Position numbers and translations under genes: made by a program. DNA of 53,134 nt. Source: DSOI01 sp041394885 (GTDB lineage Bacteria; Acidobacteriota; Terriglobia; Bryobacterales; Bryobacteraceae). The notes below the pieces were generated by a model, which made no database searches, was not told the DNA's origin, and saw nothing but the letters and a program-made list of their open reading frames with translations. Each line of letters opens with the position of its first letter. Positions within the stretch are counted from its first letter, which is position 1. The stretch is taken from NCBI GenBank assembly GCA_041394885.1, contig JAWKHI010000047.1:1-53134 (forward strand), in the 5' to 3' direction. Positions 16,537 to 25,235 of the stretch are shown one piece after another.

Positions 16537-18276
16537 ATGCGTTCATGCCTGGCTCTGCTCGCTTCACTCGCGCTTTTCGCTGCCCCCGCCGCCGTAGCCG
16601 GAAAACGGAAGATAGCCCGCGATCTGGACAATGCGGGCGGCAACGCGGAAATCAACGTCATCGTGCGGTTCAAGGATTCCGTCGACGACGCAAAAGTGAA
16701 CAAGGTCCGCCAGCGCGGCGGACGGCACAAGAAGAACCTGCGTTCGGTGCGCAGCGCGACGTTCGCCATCCGCGGGAATGCGGTTCGCGATCTGGCCAAC
16801 GACGCCGACGTGGAGTTCATCGCGCCGGACCGCGTCGTGGGCGCTACCGTCGACTCGGCGGAAGTAGCCGCTGGCACCGAGCCGCTGCGGCAACTGGGCT
16901 GGACGGGGAAGGGCATTACCGTCGCTGTTATCGATAGCGGAATCGACAACAGCCACCGCGATCTGCGCGTCAACGGCAACACCCGGATCGTTTATCAGGA
17001 GGATTTCGTCGAACATGACTTCGCCGCGCAGGACACCTACGGGCATGGCACCCACGTGGCCGGCATCATCGCCGGCGACGGCACCGAATCGGCCGGCGCG
17101 AACTTCAAACAGCGCATCCGCGGTATCGCCGCGAACGTGAAGCTGGTTGACTTGCGCGTGCTGGACCGCAACGGCAAGGGAAGCGACAGCATGGTGATCG
17201 CGGCCATCGAGCGCGCCATCGAGTTGAAGGACCGCTTCGGCATCCGGGCCATCAATCTTTCGCTGGGGCGTCCGGTGGTGGAAAGCTATGAGGACGATCC
17301 GCTGTGTCAGGCCGTGGAACGGGCCTGGAAGGCCGGGATCGTCGTAGTTGTGGCGGCAGGCAATCACGGCCGCGACAACGTGCTGGCCACTGGCGGCTAC
17401 GGCACCATCACATCGCCGGGCAACAGCCCCTATGTGATCACCGTCGGCGCAATCAAAACCAAGGGCAGCGCGCGCCGGTCCGACGATCAATTGGCCAGCT
17501 ACAGTTCCAAGGGACCCACGCTGATCGATCAGATCGTGAAGCCCGATCTCGTCGCCCCCGGCAACGCGGTGGTGTCGCTCAAATCGAACAACACGAGCTT
17601 CGATAAGAAGTACAAGTCCACCATCGTGAAGAATGCCGTCTACGTGAAGAACGGCACGGGAAATTCCGGGGACTACCTCAAGCTCAACGGCACCAGCATG
17701 GCGGCGCCGATGGTCACCGGCGTAGTGGCTCTGCTGCTCGAGAAGGCGCCCGGCCTCACGCCGGATCAAGTGAAAGCGCGCCTGATGAAGACCGCTTCCA
17801 AGGACTTTCCGGCGGTCACGATCGCGAATGACCCGGTTACGGGACAGGCGTTCGAAGTCCGCTACGACGCCTTCGCGGTGGGCGCCGGCTATCTCGATGC
17901 CGAAGCGGCGGTCAGGGCCACCGGCAAGCCTGTCGGCGCGGCCATCTCGCCCAAGGCGGTCGCCGATGCTTCCGGCCGCGTCCGGTTCGACGTCGGCTCC
18001 ATGTCGGGCACCAACATCGCCTGGGGCACTGGCATCGCCTGGGGCACCGGAATCGCGTGGGGCACCAATATCGCCTGGGGGCTCAACGTCGTTTGGGGCA
18101 CCGCTCTGTTGCCGGGCACCAACTCGCCGGCCACGTTGGGCCCTGTTTCCTGGTCGTCGAAGGGCACGCAGGGATTCAATGTGGTCTGGGGCACGGACTC
18201 GCCCTGGAGCGCTGGAATCGCGTGGGGCGAATCCACGGTCGGCGCGCTCAACGCGCTTACCGAGGGCGAAGAGTAA
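16537..18276 (+). CDS. Secreted subtilisin-like serine protease (S8) with WGT repeat tail
   Basis: A 579-residue subtilase. The order is a signal peptide (about 1-21), an I9-type propeptide (about 38-100, EINVIVRFK to EFIAPDR), then the peptidase S8 domain (about 120-490). The triad is Asp133 in VAVIDSGID, His170 in YGHGTHVAG and Ser387 in LNGTSMAAP, with the oxyanion Asn276 in AAGN. The last 80 residues hold repeats of an I-A-W-G-T type unit. The protein would be exported, self-processed and active outside the cytoplasm. The start at ATG 16537 opens on the signal peptide; an upstream in-frame GTG at 16447 lies in the promoter region. The repeat tail is found in other acidobacterial subtilases as I recall, but its job is unknown. 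Confidence 0.9.
   Translation: MRSCLALLASLALFAAPAAVAGKRKIARDLDNAGGNAEINVIVRFKDSVDDAKVNKVRQRGGRHKKNLRSVRSATFAIRGNAVRDLANDADVEFIAPDRVVGATVDSAEVAAGTEPLRQLGWTGKGITVAVIDSGIDNSHRDLRVNGNTRIVYQEDFVEHDFAAQDTYGHGTHVAGIIAGDGTESAGANFKQRIRGIAANVKLVDLRVLDRNGKGSDSMVIAAIERAIELKDRFGIRAINLSLGRPVVESYEDDPLCQAVERAWKAGIVVVVAAGNHGRDNVLATGGYGTITSPGNSPYVITVGAIKTKGSARRSDDQLASYSSKGPTLIDQIVKPDLVAPGNAVVSLKSNNTSFDKKYKSTIVKNAVYVKNGTGNSGDYLKLNGTSMAAPMVTGVVALLLEKAPGLTPDQVKARLMKTASKDFPAVTIANDPVTGQAFEVRYDAFAVGAGYLDAEAAVRATGKPVGAAISPKAVADASGRVRFDVGSMSGTNIAWGTGIAWGTGIAWGTNIAWGLNVVWGTALLPGTNSPATLGPVSWSSKGTQGFNVVWGTDSPWSAGIAWGESTVGALNALTEGEE
18007..18105 (+). repeat. Tandem Trp-Gly repeats in the subtilase tail
   Basis: Five consecutive units of about 18 bases encode [G/T]-[T/N]-x-[I/V]-[A/V]-W-G. 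Further copies appear at about 18172-18232 (FNVVWGT, AGIAWGE). The DNA of the units is similar but not identical (GGCACTGGCATCGCCTGG type), so the array is not a very recent expansion. Confidence 0.8.
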
Positions 18277-18293
18277 TCGGGCGGTTTACACTG

Positions 18294-18336
18294 GAGAGAT
18301 CCTGGCTCGCCCCGCCTGGCGAGTGATCGATCTCTC
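18294..18336 (+). promoter_or_regulatory. Nested hairpin directly before the PQQ-type gene
   Basis: Outer arms GAGAGATC (18294-18301) and GATCTCTC (18329-18336) enclose a second stem CTCGCC (18306-18311) and GGCGAG (18318-18323). The structure ends two bases before the ATG at 18339. No normal ribosome-binding site is visible there, so the folded leader could control translation start or end transcription from the subtilase gene. Confidence 0.45.
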
Positions 18337-18338
18337 TT

Positions 18339-19565
18339 ATGCGGTTCTCTTGCCCGATACTCGCCTTGCTCGCTGTTGCCGCGTTCGCGGAGGATTGGCC
18401 GGAGTTCCGCGGACCCACCGGTCAGGGGGCGTCGGCGGAAACCCGAGTACCGCTGCACTGGTCGCCCGGTAAAGGGATCGCCTGGAATACGGCTATACCC
18501 GGCCTCGGACACTCGTCGCCCATCGTCTGGGGCGATCGCGTTTTTCTCACCACCGCGACCGATGGCAACAAGAGCTGCCGGATCCTCGCCCTCGACGCCC
18601 GGTCCGGCAAGATCCTGTGGAACACCGAAGTCTTCACCCAGGACGCTTCGCACAACCGCAAGCAGAATTCCTACGCCACCTCGACGCCCATCACGGATGG
18701 CCGGCGCGTCTACGCCGTGTTCGCCGATGGCAGCTTCGCCGCGGTGGACTTCAACGGCAAGCTCGTCTGGACGCACCGGGACGTCCACTACTACAGCGAG
18801 CACGGACTGGGCGCCTCGCCGCGCCTGTTCGAAGATCTGCTCATCATGCCTTTTTCCGGGTCGAGCACCGATCCGGCCAACAAGCGCGTGGGATGGCAGA
18901 TCCCGTGGGACAAGAGCTACGTTCTCGCGCTCGACAAGAACACCGGCCGCGAGCGCTGGAAGACCGGCCGCGGCCTGTCGCGGATCGGGCACGGTTCCCC
19001 GCTCATCCACACGGTGGACGGCCAACCGGAACTGTTGAGTCCGGTGGGCGACGTGATTCAAGGCTTCGATCCCCGCACCGGCAAGTTGAAGTGGACCGTA
19101 CCCAGCCGCGGCGAAGGCGTGGTGCCGAGCGTCGTCACCGGCGAAGGGCTCATCTTCACCTCATCCGGTTTCGAAGCCACCACGCTGCGCACCGTGCGCG
19201 CGGGCAAGGCGGAGGTGGCCTGGGAGCAGGGGAAGGGCGTCTCGCACATCCCTTCGTTCGTGTATTCCAAGCCGTGGCTGTTTTCCATTACCGAAGCCGG
19301 CGTCGCGGTGTGCATGCAGGCCTCCACCGGCGAGATCCTGTGGCAGGAGCGTATCGGCGGCATCCACTGGGCATCGCCGGTCCTCGTCAACGGATTGATC
19401 TATTTCACCGACGAAGAGGGCGCGACGGTGGTGATTCGCGCCGCGGACCGGTTCGAGGTGGTGGCGCGCAACTCGATCGGCGACGGCCCCGTGGTGGCGT
19501 CGATGGCGGTTTCCGGGGGAGCAATCTTCATTCGCACGCACGAAAAGCTCTATTGCGTGCGATAA
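18339..19565 (+). CDS. PQQ-like beta-propeller repeat protein
   Basis: A 408-residue exported protein. It has a signal peptide (about 1-17) and then WPEFRGPTGQG, the usual opening of the acidobacterial and planctomycete outer-membrane-assembly-like PQQ_2 proteins. Propeller blades with the motif ALDARSGKILW, ALDKNTGRERW, GFDPRTGKLKW and MQASTGEILW repeat through the protein. These are WD40-like or quinoprotein-type propellers. No PQQ-dehydrogenase catalytic Asp/Cys motif is evident, so enzymatic activity is not claimed. It lies 62 bases after the subtilase and 20 bases before the glycosidase on the same strand, and may share their transcript. Confidence 0.82.
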   Translation: MRFSCPILALLAVAAFAEDWPEFRGPTGQGASAETRVPLHWSPGKGIAWNTAIPGLGHSSPIVWGDRVFLTTATDGNKSCRILALDARSGKILWNTEVFTQDASHNRKQNSYATSTPITDGRRVYAVFADGSFAAVDFNGKLVWTHRDVHYYSEHGLGASPRLFEDLLIMPFSGSSTDPANKRVGWQIPWDKSYVLALDKNTGRERWKTGRGLSRIGHGSPLIHTVDGQPELLSPVGDVIQGFDPRTGKLKWTVPSRGEGVVPSVVTGEGLIFTSSGFEATTLRTVRAGKAEVAWEQGKGVSHIPSFVYSKPWLFSITEAGVAVCMQASTGEILWQERIGGIHWASPVLVNGLIYFTDEEGATVVIRAADRFEVVARNSIGDGPVVASMAVSGGAIFIRTHEKLYCVR

Positions 19566-19584
19566 CAATGGCGGACGTTGCGAT

Positions 19585-22197
19585 ATGAACCCCGAACGCG
19601 AACGAATCGAACAAGCCGGCCGGCGGGAGCGACACTGGCGGCGGTGGGGTCCGTATTTGTCCGAGCGCGCCTGGGGCACGGTGCGCGAAGACTACAGCGC
19701 GCTGGGCACGGCCTGGGATTTCGTCCCGCATGAACATGCGCGTTCCAAGGCGTACCGTTGGGGCGAAGACGGCCTGGCCGGCGTCTGCGACAACCACCAG
19801 CGTTTGTGCTTTGCGCTCGCGCTGTGGAACGAGCGCGACCCGTTTCTGAAGGAGCGGCTGTTCGGGCTGGACGGCAACCAGGCCAATCACGGCGAAGACG
19901 TCAAGGAGCTTTACTACTACCTCGATTCCACGCCCACGCACTCCTACATGAAGTGCCTGTACAAGTACCCGCAGGCCGAGTTTCCTTATCATCGGCTCAT
20001 CAACGAAAACCGGCTCGATCACCGCGGCCGCGATCAGCCCGAGTTCGAACTGCTCGACACGGGTGTGTTCGACGAGAACCGCTACTTCGACGTATTCACC
20101 GAGTACGCCAAGGCCGGCCCGGACGACCTGCTCATCCGCGTGACGATCGCCAATCGCGGCCCTGAGGCCGCGCCCATCCATCTGCTGCCCACCGTCTGGT
20201 TCCGCAACACGTGGGCGTGGGGGCGCGGCTCCGCGAAGCCGGAACTTCGCCAGCGCGACGCGCTCTCGGTGGAATGCCTGCACCCATCGCTCGGCGCGAT
20301 GATCTTCACCGCGGACCGCGATCCGCGGTGGCTGTTCACCGACAATGAGAGCAACACCGAACGCCTGTACAACTACGCGTCCACGCAGCCGTGGTACAAG
20401 GATGCCTTTCACCGGCGTGTCGTGGACGAGCGGCTGGAAGCGGTGCGTCCGGACGGGCGCGGCACCAAGGCTTGTGCGTGGTATGTGACCACGCTCGGCC
20501 CGGGCGAGGAGCGCGTCTTCCGGTTCCGTCTGAGCGGCGACGCCGATCCGGTGGCCTTCGATACGGTGTTCGAAAAGCGCCGGGAGGAGGCGGACCGGTT
20601 CTACAGCTTCGCGCCCGAAGATCTTCCCGACGACGCGCGCCGTGTCCAGCGCCAGGCCTTCGCGGGCTTGCTTTGGTCGAAGCAGTTTTATCACTACGTC
20701 GTGGAGGATTGGCTGGAGGGCGACCCGGCGCAGCCGGCGCCGCCGGAGCAGCGCAAGACCGGGCGTAACCACGCCTGGGTCCACCTGTATAACGAAGATG
20801 TCTTGTCGATGCCCGACAAGTGGGAGTACCCGTGGTTTGCCGCCTGGGATTCGGCCTTCCACATGATCACGATGGCGATGGTGGATCCCGATTTCGCGAA
20901 AAGCGAAATGGCTCGTTTCCTGCGCGAATGGTACATGCATCCCAACGGGCAGATCCCGGCCTATGAATGGGCCTTCGACGATGTGAACCCGCCCGTGCAC
21001 GCCTGGGCCTGTTACCGCGTCTTCAAGATCGATTCCAAACTCACTGGCCGCCACGATTGGGCCTTCCTCGAAAGCGTGTTCCACAAGCTGCTGATGAACT
21101 TCACGTGGTGGGTGAACCGCAAGGATTCCTCCGGCGACAACATCTTCGAGGGCGGCTTTCTCGGGCTCGACAACATCGGCCTGTTCGACCGCTCCAAGCC
21201 TCTCCCCACCGGCGGACGCATCGAGCAATCGGACGGCACCAGCTGGATGGCGATGTACTGCCTCAACATGCTTCGCATCGCGCTGGATCTGTCGTCGGTG
21301 AATCGCTCCTATGAGGACATCGCGAGCAAGTTCTTCGAGCACTTCCTCTACATCTCGTCGGCGATGAACCACGTGGGCGGACGCGGCCTGTGGGACGACT
21401 ACGACGGATTCTATTACGACCGGCTGCAACTCCCCGATCAGCCGGCGTTTCTGATGAAGGTCCGGTCCATGGTGGGCCTGATTCCCTTGTTCGCGGTCGA
21501 GACCATCGATCCCGAACTGCTCGATCGGGTCCCCGGGTTCCGCAAGCGCATGCAGTGGTTTCTCGAGAATCGACCGCAACTGTGCGCCGAGGTCGCGTCG
21601 ATCACGCGAGAAGGCGTGGCGGACCGGCGGCTGCTTGCCATCTGCCAGGCAGACCGGCTCCGGCGCATTCTCACCCGCATGCTGGATGAAACCGAGTTTC
21701 TGTCCGGATACGGAATCCGCTCGCTTTCGCGTTATCACCGCGACCATCCCTATATCCTGGGCCTGGATGGCTCCCAGTACCGTATCGATTACGATCCCGG
21801 CGAGAGCTCGACGTGGCTGTTCGGCGGGAATTCCAATTGGCGCGGTCCGGTCTGGTTCCCGGTGAACTATCTGATCATCGAGTCCCTGCAGAAGTTCAAT
21901 CACTACTTCGGCCGCGAGTTCCAAATGGAGTTCCCCACCGGCAGCGGCCGCATGTGCACTCTCGGAGAGATCGCGGCGGAACTTTCGCGCCGCCTGTCGC
22001 GCATCTTTCTGAGGGACCAGCGCGGCGCGCGGCCGGTTTATGGCGCGCACGAAAAGTACCAGTCCGATCCCCACTTCCGCGATCACATCCTGTTCTATGA
22101 GTACTTCCATGGAGACACCGGCGCTGGTCTAGGCGCCAGCCACCAGACCGGCTGGACGGCGCTGGTGGCCAAGCTGCTGCAGCAAAGCGGCGTCTGA
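19585..22197 (+). CDS. GH63/MGH1-like glycoside hydrolase
   Basis: An 870-residue cytoplasmic-looking protein with no signal peptide. It matches large bacterial proteins annotated as glucosidases with a mannosylglycerate-hydrolase-1-like (clan GH-G, GH63-type) alpha/alpha barrel. Visible features are an N-terminal beta-sandwich part (RLINENRLDHRGRDQPEFEL, FDVFTEYAK) and a C-terminal barrel. The barrel has WAAWDSAFH-type residues (PWFAAWDSAF), QIPAYEWAFDDVNPPVHAWA and WRGPVWFPVNYLI, and the acidic residues of these stretches are the usual catalytic candidates. A role in hydrolysing an alpha-glucoside or a glucosyl/mannosyl-glycerate solute is inferred from the family. It follows the propeller gene by 20 bases. 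Confidence 0.75.
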   Translation: MNPERERIEQAGRRERHWRRWGPYLSERAWGTVREDYSALGTAWDFVPHEHARSKAYRWGEDGLAGVCDNHQRLCFALALWNERDPFLKERLFGLDGNQANHGEDVKELYYYLDSTPTHSYMKCLYKYPQAEFPYHRLINENRLDHRGRDQPEFELLDTGVFDENRYFDVFTEYAKAGPDDLLIRVTIANRGPEAAPIHLLPTVWFRNTWAWGRGSAKPELRQRDALSVECLHPSLGAMIFTADRDPRWLFTDNESNTERLYNYASTQPWYKDAFHRRVVDERLEAVRPDGRGTKACAWYVTTLGPGEERVFRFRLSGDADPVAFDTVFEKRREEADRFYSFAPEDLPDDARRVQRQAFAGLLWSKQFYHYVVEDWLEGDPAQPAPPEQRKTGRNHAWVHLYNEDVLSMPDKWEYPWFAAWDSAFHMITMAMVDPDFAKSEMARFLREWYMHPNGQIPAYEWAFDDVNPPVHAWACYRVFKIDSKLTGRHDWAFLESVFHKLLMNFTWWVNRKDSSGDNIFEGGFLGLDNIGLFDRSKPLPTGGRIEQSDGTSWMAMYCLNMLRIALDLSSVNRSYEDIASKFFEHFLYISSAMNHVGGRGLWDDYDGFYYDRLQLPDQPAFLMKVRSMVGLIPLFAVETIDPELLDRVPGFRKRMQWFLENRPQLCAEVASITREGVADRRLLAICQADRLRRILTRMLDETEFLSGYGIRSLSRYHRDHPYILGLDGSQYRIDYDPGESSTWLFGGNSNWRGPVWFPVNYLIIESLQKFNHYFGREFQMEFPTGSGRMCTLGEIAAELSRRLSRIFLRDQRGARPVYGAHEKYQSDPHFRDHILFYEYFHGDTGAGLGASHQTGWTALVAKLLQQSGV

Positions 22198-22256
22198 GCA
22201 CTCCAGTGCAGCAAGATTGTAACGAGTGAAACCGGATGACGCGCCCGCGCATCCTG

Positions 22257-22262
22257 TAGACT
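22257..22262 (+). promoter_or_regulatory. -10-like TAGACT seven bases before the thioredoxin-like gene
   Basis: TAGACT ends seven bases before the ATG at 22270 and no Shine-Dalgarno sequence is present between. It fits the leaderless pattern seen at several other genes in this window. No convincing -35 is seen. Confidence 0.35.
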
Positions 22263-22269
22263 GTTAGCC

Positions 22270-22860
22270 ATGGTGACGCGCAGACACGTATTGTCCACAA
22301 TTCCGGGCCTCGCCACACTCGGGAGCCTTACAGGGGGGCGTTTGCACGCGGCTGACCTGCCCCGACCCACACCCGCCATGGTGTTCAAGAAGCCCGAAGG
22401 CGGCGTGATCGATCCCAAGCAGTTTCTCGGCAAAGTAGTGGCGCTCGAGTTCATGATCACCACCTGTCCGCATTGCCAGCGCTGCTCGCAGATCCTGCAG
22501 AAGATGCAGAACGAGTATGGCGACAAGGGATTTCAGGCGCTCGGCGTGGCCACCAACGACATGGCGCACATGCTGGTGCCGGACTTCAAGAAAAACTACG
22601 GCATCCACTTCCCGATGGGATGGGCTCCGCGCGACGACGCCCACTCCTTTCTCCAGCACCCGGCGATGCTCATTATGTATGTGCCGCAGTTGGTATTCAT
22701 TGACCGCAAGGGCGTGATACGCGCCCAGTTTGCCGGCAACGACGACTTCTTCCGGGACGAAGAGCGCAACGTCCGCAACCAGATTACGTCCCTGCTGAAC
22801 GAGAAGACAGCGGCGCCCGCGCGATCCCGCAAGGCCGTCAAGTCAGGCACCCGCGGCTGA
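22270..22860 (+). CDS. Exported thioredoxin-like/TlpA-type protein
   Basis: A 196-residue protein with a Tat-like N-terminus (MVTRRHVLSTIPGLATLGSL) and an AhpC/TlpA thioredoxin fold. The redox pair is C-P-H-C (Cys66, Cys69), an unusual variant of C-x-x-C, followed by Q-R-C. The later segment VPQLVFIDRKGVIRAQF is the typical cis-Pro strand. It would reduce or isomerise disulfides outside the cytoplasm, or act in cytochrome maturation. The latter is only a family possibility. It starts a unit with the following secreted genes, the next of which begins 20 bases downstream. Confidence 0.82.
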   Translation: MVTRRHVLSTIPGLATLGSLTGGRLHAADLPRPTPAMVFKKPEGGVIDPKQFLGKVVALEFMITTCPHCQRCSQILQKMQNEYGDKGFQALGVATNDMAHMLVPDFKKNYGIHFPMGWAPRDDAHSFLQHPAMLIMYVPQLVFIDRKGVIRAQFAGNDDFFRDEERNVRNQITSLLNEKTAAPARSRKAVKSGTRG

Positions 22861-22880
22861 AAGAGAAGAGGCGGAAACAG

Positions 22881-24395
22881 GTGCGTTGGATCATTTTCGG
22901 TCTGCTGTGCGCCGGCTCCGCCGCCGCGCAAACCGCCGATCTCGATTCCAACAAAGCACTGTTCGCCGTCATGGCCGCCATCAACATGGCCGGACACGAC
23001 GCCGGCCTCGATTCGCCCTCCGCGCATCCGCTTCGCAAGGCGATCCGCGAAGAGATAGCCAAGCGAAAGCCGGCCGTGGCGCCGGACATCCGCGAGTTCT
23101 TCGTCCGGCACCGCCAGGAAGACGCGCAATGGGAATTGCGTCTCTATACCTCGTACGCGCTGCTCACCGATGGTCCGCCCAAGTTCGGATGGAGGCTCCA
23201 GCCGTATCAGATTCCGCCTGACGTCGGCGCTCTCGAGGATTTCAGCAAGCTAATGGCGAAGTTCTACGAGCAGGCCGGTATCGAGGAGCTATGGGAGAAG
23301 TCCCAGCCGGTGCTCGACAAGGAAGTGGAGCGGTATAGCGAGAAGGCGCGCCAGGCCATCACCGAGGTGTCCGGGTACCTGCGGGCCCCGCTCGGCGGTA
23401 CGTTCATGGGCCGCAGGTTTCACGTGGTGGTGGATCTGCTCGGGGCGCCCAACCAGATTCTGGCGCTCGCCTTTCTGGACGACTACTACCTGGTGTCGAC
23501 CAGTTCGCCCGACATCCACACCGCCGACATCGAGCGCCAGTACATGCGCTATCTGCTCGATCCGCTGTTCACCAAGTGGGGCGATAAAGTGGACGAGAAG
23601 CGCGCGCTGGGCGACTATGCTCTCGGCGCCCCGCACCTGGCCGATCACTACAAGCAGGATTTCCTGCTGCTTACCACCACATGCCTGATCCGCGCCGTGG
23701 AAGCCCGGATGGCGCCCGAGGCGCGGCGCGCGGCGATGGTGGATCAGGCGATGAAAGAGGGCTTCATCCTCACCGCCCACTTCGCCGAGCAGTTGCCGCT
23801 GTACGAAAAGCAGGAACAGGCCATGAGCCTGTACTTTCCGGAACTCATCAAGTCCATCGACTTCAAGAAGGAAGAGAAGCGCATGGAGGCATTCGAGTTC
23901 TCGGAAAAGCGCGTGACGCGGAAGGTGGTGACACCGTCTCGCGTGGCGGAGCCCGAGCGCAGCGAAACCGACATCCAACTCGACGCCGCCGAGGACCTGT
24001 ACCGCAAGCGTGACTTCGAGGCCGCCAGCGAGGCCTTCACCCGTTTGGTGGGGGCCGGGCAACCCAACCCGGTCCGCGCAAAGGCGTATTATGGATTAGC
24101 ACGCATCGCGGCGCTGCGGAACGATCCGGAGACGGCTCAGAAAACGTTTACCCGTGTGCTCGAGTTGGATCCGCCGGCGGTGGAAAAAGCTTGGACGCTG
24201 GTATATCTCGGCAAGCTGTCCACCGCGGCCGCCCGCGCGCGTGCCGAGCAGGGGCAGGAAACCGAAGCCGCCGATGAATTGTTCGTAGCGGCCCAACATT
24301 TCGAGGCCGCTTTACGGGTGGAAGGCGCTTCCGCCAAAGCCCGGGAAGAAGCGGAAAAGAGCTTGCAGGCGTTGCCGAAAGCACCAAAGCAGTAA
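22881..24395 (+). CDS. Secreted protein of unknown function with C-terminal TPRs
   Basis: A 504-residue exported protein with signal peptide MRWIIFGLLCAGSAAA. The first about 330 residues form an unnamed alpha/beta domain. Their fold and sequence stretch (GRRFHVVVDLLGAPNQ, then DIERQYMRYLLDPLF) recall zincin-like acidobacterial proteins, but no HExxH is present. Residues about 360-500 are TPR-like. The start is a GTG, with GAAGAGGCGG about seven bases upstream. It sits between a thioredoxin-like protein and another TPR protein in one direction with short gaps (20 and 15 bases), so co-transcription is likely. I cannot assign a function. Confidence 0.75.
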   Translation: MRWIIFGLLCAGSAAAQTADLDSNKALFAVMAAINMAGHDAGLDSPSAHPLRKAIREEIAKRKPAVAPDIREFFVRHRQEDAQWELRLYTSYALLTDGPPKFGWRLQPYQIPPDVGALEDFSKLMAKFYEQAGIEELWEKSQPVLDKEVERYSEKARQAITEVSGYLRAPLGGTFMGRRFHVVVDLLGAPNQILALAFLDDYYLVSTSSPDIHTADIERQYMRYLLDPLFTKWGDKVDEKRALGDYALGAPHLADHYKQDFLLLTTTCLIRAVEARMAPEARRAAMVDQAMKEGFILTAHFAEQLPLYEKQEQAMSLYFPELIKSIDFKKEEKRMEAFEFSEKRVTRKVVTPSRVAEPERSETDIQLDAAEDLYRKRDFEAASEAFTRLVGAGQPNPVRAKAYYGLARIAALRNDPETAQKTFTRVLELDPPAVEKAWTLVYLGKLSTAAARARAEQGQETEAADELFVAAQHFEAALRVEGASAKAREEAEKSLQALPKAPKQ

Positions 24396-24410
24396 GGAGA
24401 GCGAAGAAGA

Positions 24411-25196
24411 ATGGAAAGGCGAACTGGAATGAAAAGAACGATGCTTGCGGCCGCGGCGGTGGCCATGATTGCAGTGGGAACGGGAGTGGGCTTGGCGCAA
24501 AAGCAGCCGCAGCCGAAATCGCAGAAGGAAGCGGAAGCGATCAACGCCATCTTCACAGCCGCCGACGCCGATGCGCGCATCGCGGCCGCCGATGCCCTGT
24601 TGAAGAATTTCGCCGACACCGAATTCAAAGCCGTGGCGCTTCAGGTGGCCGCCGCTTCGGCGCAGGAAAAGAACGATTTCGAAAAAATGGTGTTCTATGC
24701 CGAGCAGACACTGCAAGCGGACCCGAAAAACTACGCTTCCATGCTGATGCTGGCCACCGGCTACGCGCAGCGCACCCGCGAGCATGACCTCGACAAGGAA
24801 GACAAGCTCAAGATGGCCGAGAAGTACGCCAACAGCGCCATCGAAACCGTCAAGACGGCTACCAAGCCGCGGCCCGACATCACCGACGAACAATGGGAGA
24901 ACGCAAAGAAGGATTTCACCGCGCAAGGCATGGAAGCCCTCGGAATCGCCGCCATGACCCGCAAGAACTACGACGAGGCCATCAAGCAGTTCAAGGCCGC
25001 CATCGATGCCGGTGGCACGCCGGAGCCGGTGACCAAACTCCGTCTCGCCTCCGCCTACAACCAGACCCAGAAGTATGACGAGGCGCTCACCCTGCTCGAC
25101 GGCATCCTCGCGCAGCCGGACCTCCATCCGCAGGTCCGCTCGCTCGCCGGCCAGGAAAAATTGAAGGCGGCCACCGGAAAATCGCAGAAGAAGTAA
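24411..25196 (+). CDS. Secreted TPR-like protein
   Basis: A 261-residue exported protein with signal peptide AAAAVAMIAVGTGVGLA after a basic start. The body consists of helical repeats in the TPR style (FKAVALQVAAASAQEKNDF, YDEAIKQFKAAIDAGG, YDEALTLLDGILAQ). Two possible starts exist: ATG 24411 (MERRTGMKRT) or ATG 24429 (MKRTMLAAA), the latter being the more usual signal-peptide start. The GGAGAGCGAAGAAG region serves 24411 better. It follows the previous gene by 15 bases. It is probably a periplasmic scaffold, and no partner is evident. Confidence 0.75.
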   Translation: MERRTGMKRTMLAAAAVAMIAVGTGVGLAQKQPQPKSQKEAEAINAIFTAADADARIAAADALLKNFADTEFKAVALQVAAASAQEKNDFEKMVFYAEQTLQADPKNYASMLMLATGYAQRTREHDLDKEDKLKMAEKYANSAIETVKTATKPRPDITDEQWENAKKDFTAQGMEALGIAAMTRKNYDEAIKQFKAAIDAGGTPEPVTKLRLASAYNQTQKYDEALTLLDGILAQPDLHPQVRSLAGQEKLKAATGKSQKK

Positions 25197-25235
25197 GCCG
25201 CTTTCAAGGACCTTGGCGTTCCTGCCCGATCCAGG

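Noticed and set aside
18007..18105. Repeat array considered as CRISPR
   Set aside because: Units are coding, about 18 bases long and contiguous, without spacers.
19528..22110. 860-codon open frame on the minus strand opposite the glycosidase
   Set aside because: It lacks domains and has His/Arg/Val-rich composition. It is the antisense shadow of the GH63-like gene.
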